NCBI GenBank assembly: GCA_002298785.1
Contig: DBMR01000065.1
Coordinates: 1-12,925 of the forward strand
From: Verrucomicrobia subdivision 3 bacterium UBA693
GTDB lineage: Bacteria > Verrucomicrobiota > Verrucomicrobiia > Limisphaerales > UBA8199
Reading direction: 5' to 3'
Length of the DNA: 12,925 nucleotides
Shown here piece by piece: positions 1 through 7,782 of this stretch (positions are counted from its first letter, which is position 1; every line of letters begins with the position of its first letter). The notes under the pieces were generated by a model. The model had not been told where the DNA came from. It did no database searches and saw only the letters and a program-made list of their open reading frames with translations. The position numbers and the translations under genes were made by a program.

Positions 1-1054
1 AGAGATGACGGGGCCCGTGTTCACAAAACTTGGTGCATCGGTGCCGGACGGTGAGAGGCAGGTGCCGAGCCGAGGATTGGTTGTTCCTCAAATCGGACTT
101 GGTGTCGCGAGAATGGGCTTTGAACCGGTCGTATATGACTGGACCAAAGCTCCCGAGGGAATGAGGGACCTGCAACACAGGGAGCAAATAATCTATCGTT
201 TTCTCGAATCGCGAATACCGGTGGTGGTTGGGATAAAAACCGAGGATTCGTACCACGCGCTTGTGGTGATTGGACACACATTCACCCCGGACACTTGGCA
301 GGCGGAGGCCTTGGGTGCATATTACAGAACTCCTAGATCAGGCTTGATCGATGATTACCCGGCATACCATTGCTCAACGAATTGGGTCGAGAGGTTCGTG
401 ATTCAGGATGACAACATGGGGCCGTACACTCTTATCCCCTCTGATTTTCTAAAGTACTACGCGTGTGAGTTGGTTGTTGCCCCGCTGCCGCCCCACATCT
501 ATTTGCCCCCTGAAACGGCCGAGGCATTTGTCGGCTGGCTGCTTAGCAACCATGGAGATCATGGAGACCTTTGCTCAGAATTAGATGAGATTATTGCCGA
601 GCAAAGATCAGCGGGTGTCACTCAGAACAAGGAAACGGAGTTCTGGTACAACGAATTCCGCACACATGTCAGGAGCAAGGAGTACGTTCTTCGCACAAGC
701 CTGCGCGATTCCTCGCAGTTGAAAGAAGAAAAGCTTAAATCTCCATGTGGTGACGAGTACTCAGAGATTCTAAGGAAGGCTGACTGGCCGGAGAAGGTCT
801 GGCAGGTCGAGATTAGCTGGCCTTTGATTTTTACACACTCCAGGAGGTGCTGTGGGGAAGTCATCCTTGATCCGACAACACCGTTTGAGAATTCCGGTTT
901 AAATCAATCCTGGCTCTGGATGCACGTGCCCGGGATCATTCTAAGCCGTAGCCCAATCAACAATACGCAAAGATGTGTGGTTCTGGTGGGAGAAGACCCT
1001 ATTTCGCGACATCACTTCACCCTCGAGATTGCTCAAAAGTGCAGAGACGGCTGA
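1..1054 (+). CDS. Papain/C39-like thiol peptidase-type protein, N-terminus cut off by window edge
   Basis: The first ATG in the window is at 5, but the frame is open to base 2, so the true start probably lies outside. Numbered from that ATG (349 residues), there is a segment 'SRIPVVVGI' followed by 'HALVVIGH' (His84) and 'FVIQDDNMGPY' (Asp135-Asn137). This pattern, a hydrophobic strand with His and then a strand with Asp/Asn, is typical of the second half of papain-like and C39-like folds. The nucleophilic Cys of that fold is N-terminal and is not present here, which supports truncation. The last 170 residues are not recognised. No membrane segment is seen. The gene converges on the RHS block and ends 102 bases from it. 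It could equally be a catalytically inactive relative; substrate and role are unknown. The fold assignment is my inference from motif order. Confidence 0.7.
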   Translation, partial: EMTGPVFTKLGASVPDGERQVPSRGLVVPQIGLGVARMGFEPVVYDWTKAPEGMRDLQHREQIIYRFLESRIPVVVGIKTEDSYHALVVIGHTFTPDTWQAEALGAYYRTPRSGLIDDYPAYHCSTNWVERFVIQDDNMGPYTLIPSDFLKYYACELVVAPLPPHIYLPPETAEAFVGWLLSNHGDHGDLCSELDEIIAEQRSAGVTQNKETEFWYNEFRTHVRSKEYVLRTSLRDSSQLKEEKLKSPCGDEYSEILRKADWPEKVWQVEISWPLIFTHSRRCCGEVILDPTTPFENSGLNQSWLWMHVPGIILSRSPINNTQRCVVLVGEDPISRHHFTLEIAQKCRDG

Positions 1055-1058
1055 AATC

Positions 1059-1119
1059 CTCGAGCTCCCTCGGGTATTTACGAGTCAAGCAGTTGAGCTA
1101 GCAGGCTTGATGCTACTCG
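1059..1119. other. Inverted repeats between convergent genes
   Basis: The 102-base gap between the two convergent genes holds a 6-bp hairpin, CTCGAG/CTCGGG with one G-T pair and a 4-base loop, at 1059-1074. It also holds a second repeat, TCAAGC (1085-1090) with GCTTGA (1105-1110), flanked by CGAG (1081-1084) and CTCG (1116-1119). Neither is followed by a clear T-run on either strand, so a rho-independent terminator is possible but weakly supported. Confidence 0.25.
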
Positions 1120-1156
1120 GGTCACCGGAACTACCAAACTGGCTCGCGGGTCGTGG

Positions 1157-1522
1157 TTACTTGCCAGCTGCAGAAATCATTCCTTGCCTGATCTGCCAGG
1201 CGGCTCGTCCGCCTAGGAAGGCGCAACCAATGCACAAAATGCTTATCAGCAAGCTGAAAGCAAGAAACTGGAATCTAGACCGTTGCGACCTGCCCGAACG
1301 AAAAGCTGGATCCAGAATTGCGATTGCGCTCGAGGCGGATCCCAAGAAGAGAGCTAAAGGTGCCAAGACAAATGAGAGCCCCACTTCCACCGGAGTTGCG
1401 GCATAGATAGCTTCAAAGTGCTTCCCCCAAAAAATGCCTTGAAAGTAGATGCCGAAGAGACCAGTAGCACTCAACAATGCGCCGGCCAAGAGCAGGATCA
1501 AACGGATCATGGGAGTATGCAT
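1157..1522 (-). CDS. Small three-helix membrane protein, candidate immunity protein for the RHS protein
   Basis: This encodes 121 residues with three hydrophobic helices at about 6-27, 46-70 and 84-105. The loop between helices 2 and 3 carries four arginines, so by the positive-inside rule the N-terminus is cytoplasmic. The gene starts 14 bases after the stop codon of the RHS gene on the same strand, so co-transcription and perhaps translational coupling are likely. No clear Shine-Dalgarno site precedes ATG 1522; a second ATG at codon 5 (1510) is an alternative start. Small membrane proteins directly after an RHS or other polymorphic toxin gene are often immunity proteins, and that is the basis of this proposal. 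I do not recognise the family. An opposing + strand ORF at 975-1406 overlaps it, but it lacks this clean membrane topology. Confidence 0.65.
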   Translation of the reverse strand: MHTPMIRLILLLAGALLSATGLFGIYFQGIFWGKHFEAIYAATPVEVGLSFVLAPLALFLGSASSAIAILDPAFRSGRSQRSRFQFLAFSLLISILCIGCAFLGGRAAWQIRQGMISAAGK

Positions 1523-1536
1523 ATAGCCAAATTGTT

Positions 1537-1977
1537 TTAGTGGTCTACAAAAATGAGAGGAATCGATCCTGTATTATTGAACGTGAACAGACCATTGTTC
1601 ATAAGCGCTTGCAGACACAACGTTCCGCATGCAGTGCCACCATTTTGCGGATTCATCGCCAAACCATAACCTGCGGTATTATTGGACATATCCATTGCAC
1701 CGGGAGGATTCGCGGGATCCTCTCGACTATTTAGGTAGGCCAATGCTCTTTCGGCCGTTAAGCAAGCGAGCGGATGCTTTGCCGCATTGCAACCAGCAAT
1801 GCAGTGAACCAATGCGTCTGCTTGGCTACCCTGATTGTGGTGTAGCGATCGATCAGGCGCAAGATCATTGCCCTCACTTCGCGCTAGGAACAAGTCCAAC
1901 CGCACTCCTGACCAACAAGCTGCCACATCGAGGCATACCAATCCAGCCCCAATCCCGACGATCACGGCGATTGTCCT
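1537..1977 (-). other. Variable C-terminal domain of the RHS protein, putative toxin tip
   Basis: These are residues 1923-2068, after the core end motif 'VDNDG'. They begin with a hydrophobic run ('IAVIVGIGAGLVCLDVAACW', about 1925-1944). Next comes 'ADALVHCIAGC' (Asp1976, His1980, Cys1981), and then 'MDMSNNTAGYGLA' with Asn2021-Asn2022 and Gly2025. A Cys-containing 'CGTLCLQAL' segment follows. The order of a D-A-x-x-H motif, a spacer and an M-D-x-x-N-N-x-x-G motif recalls a domain found at the ends of RHS and wall-associated toxins. I believe this is the family catalogued as DUF6973, but this is from memory and unverified. Catalytic activity is unknown; the conserved His, Asp and Asn pair are the obvious candidates. 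Confidence 0.5.
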
Positions 1978-4900
1978 ACCATCATTGTCAACGAGGCTTA
2001 TCGCTCGATTTATAACAAAAACATATTCCGGGTGTGTGGATTGCTGAGCAATACGCCGACGCTGTGCGTAGTTCCGTCCCTGCATCGCATTTTCCAGACC
2101 TATCTTTTCTGCGATAGGATCCCTGCCCAGCCACCTTCCCATGCTCGCGCTGTAATACCTGTATCCGTAATAAAGCAGGTCGGTCTCATCATCCTGATAT
2201 TTGGTTGAGAACCGGAATGGATTGGCCCTACCCATGGGGCCGGTGGTACGGACGACCTCCCCGAAGGGGCCGTACTCGTATTGGGTTGTAGCCTTGCCAT
2301 CTGCGGCGTTGACCAAGTGCAGCACGTTTCCGTTCGCGTCGTGGGCGACGAAGTGGGTTGAAGTTTGGTTATTGATAGTGGAAGAGTCGCGAATCCACAA
2401 CAAGCCAGCGATTCCACCTGCTCCTTGCAACGAACCACTCAGATCCAAACCCCAAACATAACTCCGAATCACCGCGTTGTTCGTCGCGTTGAATTCAGCC
2501 ACAAGATTCCATCCGTCATACAGGAACTTTTGATCAACCACCAACGCCCCCGTTCCGGACGTGTTATTCCACACTCGCTTGGTGATGCGCCGTCCCTGGT
2601 GATCATAAGCGAAGTCCAACCGCTGCTGTGGACCGAGCGCTGTGTTGGCCACCATTTGCACCAGGCGGTTTTCAGCATCCCACGTATAATTCCAGCGCCC
2701 GTCGCTCGTGAGGTTGCCATCAATGTCATAAGCGAAAGCCTCCGGTGTTTTTGGCACCCATAAGTTTCCCGTCACCGCTGTCTGGCCGTTCGTGACCACC
2801 GTAATCGCCTGCCAAACCGGCACCACCGTATTCGCGGCTGTAAGTTCCTTGCGGAAGTATTCACCTTTCCGGTAGGGAGCATAAGTGTTAACCGAAACCG
2901 TTAAGCCCGGCAATGCAGCGCCCATGACGTCCAACCCACCGGGCACATCGCGGCTAGTGTACTGGTTCAGGAGGTTTCGATAATAGGAGGCGGCACGGAG
3001 GTTTAATCCATTTTCATCGCCGCCGGCCTTCGTGGCCGTCCGATTCCCGATATCGTCGTGGGTGTATTCAAATTGTTGTCCGGCTACTGGGATTCCATCC
3101 TGCCAATACCGTTTCCCACTTTTGACCTGACCGAGCGAGTCGTACTCGTAAACCCAATAGGAGGCATCGGCTTCGGAACGGCGCGTGCGTTGATTGGCGG
3201 CATTGTACGAATACCCGAATTGTACGGCAGGCGATCCGGACGGCGTGGACCCAATTGAGAGCAATCGATTCAGCCGATCATAGGACTTGGTCGTGGTCAT
3301 AACGGGCGTGCTGCCCTGCTTAAAGGAAATCTGCTCCACGAGCGGCGAGTTCGCAAGGTACGAGTAGGTGGAACTTACTGTTCCGTCTCCCACCGTCGCC
3401 AACCGCCCTGCCACGTCATAACTATTAGTGCTCCTGGCCAGAACCGTCGAAACCCCCTGGAGCAGCACCAGGTTGGTGCGGCGTCCGAACTGGTCGGCGC
3501 CGTTGGTCACTGACAACCCGTCTAGCACTCCACCAGCGTACACTTCGGACAACAACTGCCCGTTCAATGTATAATTGAAAGTCGTCACCATGCCGGCTTG
3601 AGTAATGGTCTTGCGACGGCCGAGTCGATCGTAAGCGTAAGCAGGTCCAGCTGTGCTGTCCGAGTACGCGATGGATTCCAACTCACTAGCCAGATTGTAG
3701 CTGTAGGTCGTGGTCACCCGTGGGTTTCCGCGCGCCCAAACTCGGGTACGTATCCGTCCTCCAGACGTGTAGGTATAGTCCGGCCCCAGTGACCCTTGGC
3801 CCGCGTCCTGGTATCGTTTGTTGTTCAGCCACCCGCGTTGAGAATCGTAGTTCCAGGTTGTCACCGCCGCTCCCGTGCTCGGGTATCCCTGCCAGGTGGT
3901 CATGGTTTTGAGGCGTCCGGAGTAATCGTAGGAGTACTCCACGGGATATTCCCGTCCGCCATAGCTCTTTTTTCGCAGACCTGTAGGATAGTACTCGGTT
4001 AGGACACTGGCCCCGTCAGCCTGAACCACATTGGTGGCGCGCAAGCTGGTGTCATAGTATGTGCGAGTGGTTTGTGCGGACAGGCCATTGCCCGGAAGGG
4101 GAGTGGTCACCGAACTGACCAAATCGGCGTTGTTGAAGCTGTAGGTTGTCGTGCCGTTGCGGGTGTCGGCAACTGTGTTTTGCCTGCCGTGGGTATCGTA
4201 GCCATAGGTCGCACCTCCGATTGCCACACCAGTAGACCCGTAACGGGTGACGGAAGTCTGGCGACCGTAGCTGTAAGCGGTAATGGTATAGGTACCATCT
4301 GGAGCGATTGTGGTGACGCTGCTGTTTTGTCCCGGCACCATGACGGTGTAGTTGGTGACCCACTTGCCGGTCTCGAATTGGGTGATTTGCCAGGTCTTCA
4401 ATCCATTGGTAGATGTCTCTATGGCTGAAACCACGGTGCCTTGGGATTGGCCATCCTGCCAGGCCAGGGTTTCCCGGAGCACTCGGTGCGGTTTGTCACC
4501 AGAGGCTGTGAGCACGCTACGGCGATTCTGGGTGATGCGGTCAACCCCACCCAAAAGACCGGGCAAGCCGCTAACAAGCGCTTCGTAAGACGTCAAGGCT
4601 CGGGCGGTGGTGCTGAGGGCGGTGACCGAGTACTCCCGTTCACCAAGGGCATTGTAGGTATAAAGGCGGATGGCATAGTCGGGGTCAACTTCCTTCCAGA
4701 GCTGGCCCTTGGAGTTGTAGTAGGAATAGCTGGCAGGATTGGTGCCGCCCGCGTAAATGGTCTTGATAGAACGACCAAGCAAATCCTGATAGCTGGTGGT
4801 CCATTCATCGGAATCCGTTCCATCGCCCTTTAGTTTAATGGCCTTCGTGAAGGTTCCAATGGAGTCCGCGCCATACTCGAAGCGTTCCCCGAAAGTGGCG

Positions 4901-7743
4901 GTGCCAGTTCTGGAAGCTAGGGTTCCATCCAAGTGATTGGTATTGATGATTGTACCCTGATCGGGCCGCGTCTCGGTATACATCCGTTTGCCATCTGCCG
5001 CGATCGCCTCGCTGAAGGTCGTTACGCCGCCCAGAGCGTTGGTTGTCCGGGTGGCTTGGCCAGCAGTATCGTAGTACGTCTGGCTGACGAGAATGGGTGA
5101 CGATTCACCGACCCCAAAGCGAAATTGCTGCAGCACCTGTCCGGCGGCGTTGAGGACGTTGCTCGTGGTGACCCCGAACCGGGTGGTGGTGATCAGTCGG
5201 CCGGCAGCATCCCGGGTGTAGCTGGTAGTGGCACCATTGCGATCGGTCTCCCAATCTAAACCGCAGCAGGAATAACTCTTCTGGGCGGAGGTGCCGTCAA
5301 GATTGGTGATGATCAGCGGGCGGCGGAAATCGTCGAACTGGCTCACGCCCCAGCGCTGGAGCATGATATTGGCCGCGGCTCCGCCTTCAAAGTTTGTGAC
5401 GGTCTCGGAAATGGTTTCTCCGAGTTGGCCCCGCTCAATGAGAGTGCACGTGCCCTGGGTGATTCCCGTTGCCGTGCCGTTAGGGACGCCTTGGTAAATC
5501 AGTTCTGTCTCGCCGCCTTGGGTGGAAACGTAGTTATGAACGGTCAATAACCCATTGGGGGAGGTGGTCGTCCAAGGCCGCATTGCCGCCGATCCCTGGC
5601 TGTAGCGCTTGGTAATGGTGGCCTGATTTTCAGGGTTGTCCCAAGCGGCGTTCGGTGTGAGGCAGCGAATTTCACGCCGCTCGAAGGGCAAGACGACTCG
5701 GTAGCTACGGGACACCTCGACTCCGTTGAGCGTCTCCACGATCGTTCGCGGGGAAAAGGGTTCCTGAAGACCCTGGTCGCCGCTGTTGGGCAAGCCGTCA
5801 TAATTGTAAACGATGTGCCGTCCTCCCTGGGTCCCGGGCGTGCTCTGTTCGAGCACACCGCAGTAGGTGTCAGTTTTGCGCCCAGTGCTCGAATCATAAA
5901 CGTAATACTCCCAACTACCGTCCGCGTGAATAACAGATTTAAGCGGGGTGATCCCGTTGGGTAGGCTCGTCGAATAATAATCCCGGGTGGATACCTGCGA
6001 TGCTGCGCCGGTACCCTCTGTTGTTTCAACTAAACCTTCGCCCCAACCGTAAGCCTGGTATTTGTATGTCACCTGCTTCACCAGCGCTTCATTGCTTTCC
6101 CGCACCGCGACCGTCAGTTCACGAATGCCGTTGGCCACGTCCCAAGCTGTGGTGGCTTCAGTAAATCCAGTTTGCTCCGGTCCGATACTCCTCCAGCCGC
6201 CATTGGCAGAATCGTACACCCGGAAAAAGATGTGCGTCACACCCGGGCGCTGTTCAGTAATCTTAAGCTGATTATAGGTGTTTCCAGAAGTATCTCCGTT
6301 TTCGATTTTCCACACGACGAACTCTGTTCCGGGTGTCGGATGGTAAAAGCCACCGGTGAATTGGCCTGCCGCACCAGGCAGGTAGAATCGGATTTCGTAG
6401 TTGGAACTAGTGTTGGTGACGATATCCACCAGGGTTTGAGGCGCCATCACTTGCCGCAGCGTGCTGCCGTCAAGAATGACCTGCACCTCGGGCAAGTTGG
6501 TTTCGCACGTCAGCCCCGCCGGACTGGCAAGCAGCGGAGTCGGTAGCAGCGAGGAAATCTGAAGCGCTCCAGCAGAGTGGCCCTCCGCACCCAAACCCAA
6601 GCCGAATTGGGCCAGAGGCCCCCCATAAGACGCGCCCTGCGGCAATCCACGATTACACCCCACGCAAGGCACCTCAGGACCGCTTCCGGGCGGGCCAACG
6701 GCCCCGCTCATGATGCTCACGACCTCATTGGCGATCTCTACCGACATGGTGCCAAAACCTTCCGGCGGAATGAAGGCGGGTGGCAGAATTTCCCGTTCCG
6801 CGCTGTAGGCCGGCACGTTTGTACTGCCCGTTCCAATCACCCTGGCGACCAGTTTTTCGCGCCCAATAACCACGCCGTTGCTGCTGGTCACGCGCTCATA
6901 GTCTATCTTATATTCCACCTTATACTCCGAATCCGGAATACCGAAACGATACTTCATCTTTTGGGCAGTGCCCACCAGGTGGTCTTCGGTGATTTCCGAA
7001 TTAGCGACGCCGCCGCTATCCCAAGTTGCGGGATAATCCGGCATAAGCCCAATGATCACACCCAACAGTTCGACATCCGTGTATTCAAAATCCAATTTCT
7101 CCCTGATATACGAATAGTTTCCAGGAGTCGGTGGAGTGAAATATTGGATTCGTTCGGTCAGATTAGTGAAATCGATGTAAGTGGAGAAGAACCCTGGAGT
7201 GCCCGGGATTACATACGGGTCCACATGCAGCGGGATGCTCTCAGTCTGCTCAGTCGTACTGCCAAACCAATACCAATCGCCATTGGTATAGACAATGGTC
7301 TGGCTGCTGTCGCTATCACTGAAATGGACAATGCCACCACAATTGTCGGTTTTATGCTCATGCTTCTGGCCACTACCGGAAAGGATGTTTGTGGTCTGGC
7401 AGGTGACCTTGTCATATTTCACCGTACAATACCAATCCTCGAGAAAACTATACCAGCCACTGCCGGTACCAGTTCCGCCAGAACATGGGGTTTCCGACCA
7501 TGAGTCCGCGGCCTCGTAATGGACATGCTCATCGTACTGCTTAAAACGGGGACGAGCCTTGGAACTACCGTACACGAACGGTTCTTCCCCGCATTTTGTT
7601 TTGGTCGCACTGGTAGTTTTGGTCTCCTTGAGGCAGGGGGTGCAGGACTGGCCGTAGAGAGCCTGGCTCGCGAGGCATATTCCACCAATCAGGCAGAAAA
7701 GCGCCAACTTCGAGACTCGATACCCTAGCTGTTTCGTGATCAT
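1537..7743 (-). CDS. Giant secreted RHS/YD-repeat protein with divergent C-terminal (putative toxin) domain
   Basis: This encodes 2068 residues. A Sec signal peptide (hydrophobic 12-28) is probably cut near 'ALYG/QS' at residue 31, so the protein is exported. Cys34, Cys37 and Cys51 follow. Residues 50-600 are an unassigned N-terminal region. From about 610 to 1820 there are many YD repeats, for example 'YDTHGRQ', 'YDYSGRLK', 'YDRLGRRK', 'YDVAGRL' and 'YDHQGRR', which in this family wind into a hollow beta-barrel shell. The RHS-associated core spans about 1820-1922, with 'NPFRFSTKYQDDETDLLYYG', 'RWLGRDPI' (Arg1870-Ile1877) and a degenerate end motif 'VDNDG' (1918-1922) in place of the usual DPxG. 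The last 146 residues differ in character and are described separately. ATG 7743 has only a weak upstream purine run. It is the middle gene of a leftward block. Toxin function is an inference from architecture; a cell-surface structural role is possible. Confidence 0.93.
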   Translation of the reverse strand: MITKQLGYRVSKLALFCLIGGICLASQALYGQSCTPCLKETKTTSATKTKCGEEPFVYGSSKARPRFKQYDEHVHYEAADSWSETPCSGGTGTGSGWYSFLEDWYCTVKYDKVTCQTTNILSGSGQKHEHKTDNCGGIVHFSDSDSSQTIVYTNGDWYWFGSTTEQTESIPLHVDPYVIPGTPGFFSTYIDFTNLTERIQYFTPPTPGNYSYIREKLDFEYTDVELLGVIIGLMPDYPATWDSGGVANSEITEDHLVGTAQKMKYRFGIPDSEYKVEYKIDYERVTSSNGVVIGREKLVARVIGTGSTNVPAYSAEREILPPAFIPPEGFGTMSVEIANEVVSIMSGAVGPPGSGPEVPCVGCNRGLPQGASYGGPLAQFGLGLGAEGHSAGALQISSLLPTPLLASPAGLTCETNLPEVQVILDGSTLRQVMAPQTLVDIVTNTSSNYEIRFYLPGAAGQFTGGFYHPTPGTEFVVWKIENGDTSGNTYNQLKITEQRPGVTHIFFRVYDSANGGWRSIGPEQTGFTEATTAWDVANGIRELTVAVRESNEALVKQVTYKYQAYGWGEGLVETTEGTGAASQVSTRDYYSTSLPNGITPLKSVIHADGSWEYYVYDSSTGRKTDTYCGVLEQSTPGTQGGRHIVYNYDGLPNSGDQGLQEPFSPRTIVETLNGVEVSRSYRVVLPFERREIRCLTPNAAWDNPENQATITKRYSQGSAAMRPWTTTSPNGLLTVHNYVSTQGGETELIYQGVPNGTATGITQGTCTLIERGQLGETISETVTNFEGGAAANIMLQRWGVSQFDDFRRPLIITNLDGTSAQKSYSCCGLDWETDRNGATTSYTRDAAGRLITTTRFGVTTSNVLNAAGQVLQQFRFGVGESSPILVSQTYYDTAGQATRTTNALGGVTTFSEAIAADGKRMYTETRPDQGTIINTNHLDGTLASRTGTATFGERFEYGADSIGTFTKAIKLKGDGTDSDEWTTSYQDLLGRSIKTIYAGGTNPASYSYYNSKGQLWKEVDPDYAIRLYTYNALGEREYSVTALSTTARALTSYEALVSGLPGLLGGVDRITQNRRSVLTASGDKPHRVLRETLAWQDGQSQGTVVSAIETSTNGLKTWQITQFETGKWVTNYTVMVPGQNSSVTTIAPDGTYTITAYSYGRQTSVTRYGSTGVAIGGATYGYDTHGRQNTVADTRNGTTTYSFNNADLVSSVTTPLPGNGLSAQTTRTYYDTSLRATNVVQADGASVLTEYYPTGLRKKSYGGREYPVEYSYDYSGRLKTMTTWQGYPSTGAAVTTWNYDSQRGWLNNKRYQDAGQGSLGPDYTYTSGGRIRTRVWARGNPRVTTTYSYNLASELESIAYSDSTAGPAYAYDRLGRRKTITQAGMVTTFNYTLNGQLLSEVYAGGVLDGLSVTNGADQFGRRTNLVLLQGVSTVLARSTNSYDVAGRLATVGDGTVSSTYSYLANSPLVEQISFKQGSTPVMTTTKSYDRLNRLLSIGSTPSGSPAVQFGYSYNAANQRTRRSEADASYWVYEYDSLGQVKSGKRYWQDGIPVAGQQFEYTHDDIGNRTATKAGGDENGLNLRAASYYRNLLNQYTSRDVPGGLDVMGAALPGLTVSVNTYAPYRKGEYFRKELTAANTVVPVWQAITVVTNGQTAVTGNLWVPKTPEAFAYDIDGNLTSDGRWNYTWDAENRLVQMVANTALGPQQRLDFAYDHQGRRITKRVWNNTSGTGALVVDQKFLYDGWNLVAEFNATNNAVIRSYVWGLDLSGSLQGAGGIAGLLWIRDSSTINNQTSTHFVAHDANGNVLHLVNAADGKATTQYEYGPFGEVVRTTGPMGRANPFRFSTKYQDDETDLLYYGYRYYSASMGRWLGRDPIAEKIGLENAMQGRNYAQRRRIAQQSTHPEYVFVINRAISLVDNDGRTIAVIVGIGAGLVCLDVAACWSGVRLDLFLARSEGNDLAPDRSLHHNQGSQADALVHCIAGCNAAKHPLACLTAERALAYLNSREDPANPPGAMDMSNNTAGYGLAMNPQNGGTACGTLCLQALMNNGLFTFNNTGSIPLIFVDH

Positions 7744-7754
7744 AGCGTTACTAC

Positions 7755-7773
7755 TTCTTGGATGAATCCAGAA
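7755..7773. other. Short hairpin in the gap before the RHS gene
   Basis: TTCTTGGA and TCCAGAA pair as a 7-bp stem with one bulged base around a TGAA loop (TTCA on the - strand). It occupies most of the 39-base gap between the beta-helix gene and the RHS gene. It has no T-run on the - strand, so it is not a classical terminator. It could tune the ratio of the two messages or be chance. Confidence 0.35.
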
Positions 7774-7782
7774 TTGTTGCTC

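Noticed and set aside
551..569. Short direct repeat CATGGAGA(T/C) in the peptidase-like gene
   Set aside because: Two copies only, in frame within coding sequence; likely chance.
975..1406. 143-codon + strand frame overlapping two genes
   Set aside because: It overlaps the end of the peptidase-like gene and most of the three-helix membrane gene; the latter has clear topology and operon position.
5544..6029. 161-codon - strand frame overlapping the RHS gene in another frame
   Set aside because: Arg/Pro-rich translation typical of an out-of-frame reading of GC-rich coding DNA.
6577..7503. 308-codon open frame on the + strand inside the RHS gene
   Set aside because: It is the opposite strand of well-supported RHS coding sequence, its translation is low-complexity in the manner of an antisense frame, and it has no domain signals.
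1537..7743. CRISPR-like or tandem DNA repeats in the YD-repeat region
   Set aside because: The repetition is at the protein level only; the DNA repeats are diverged and irregularly spaced.
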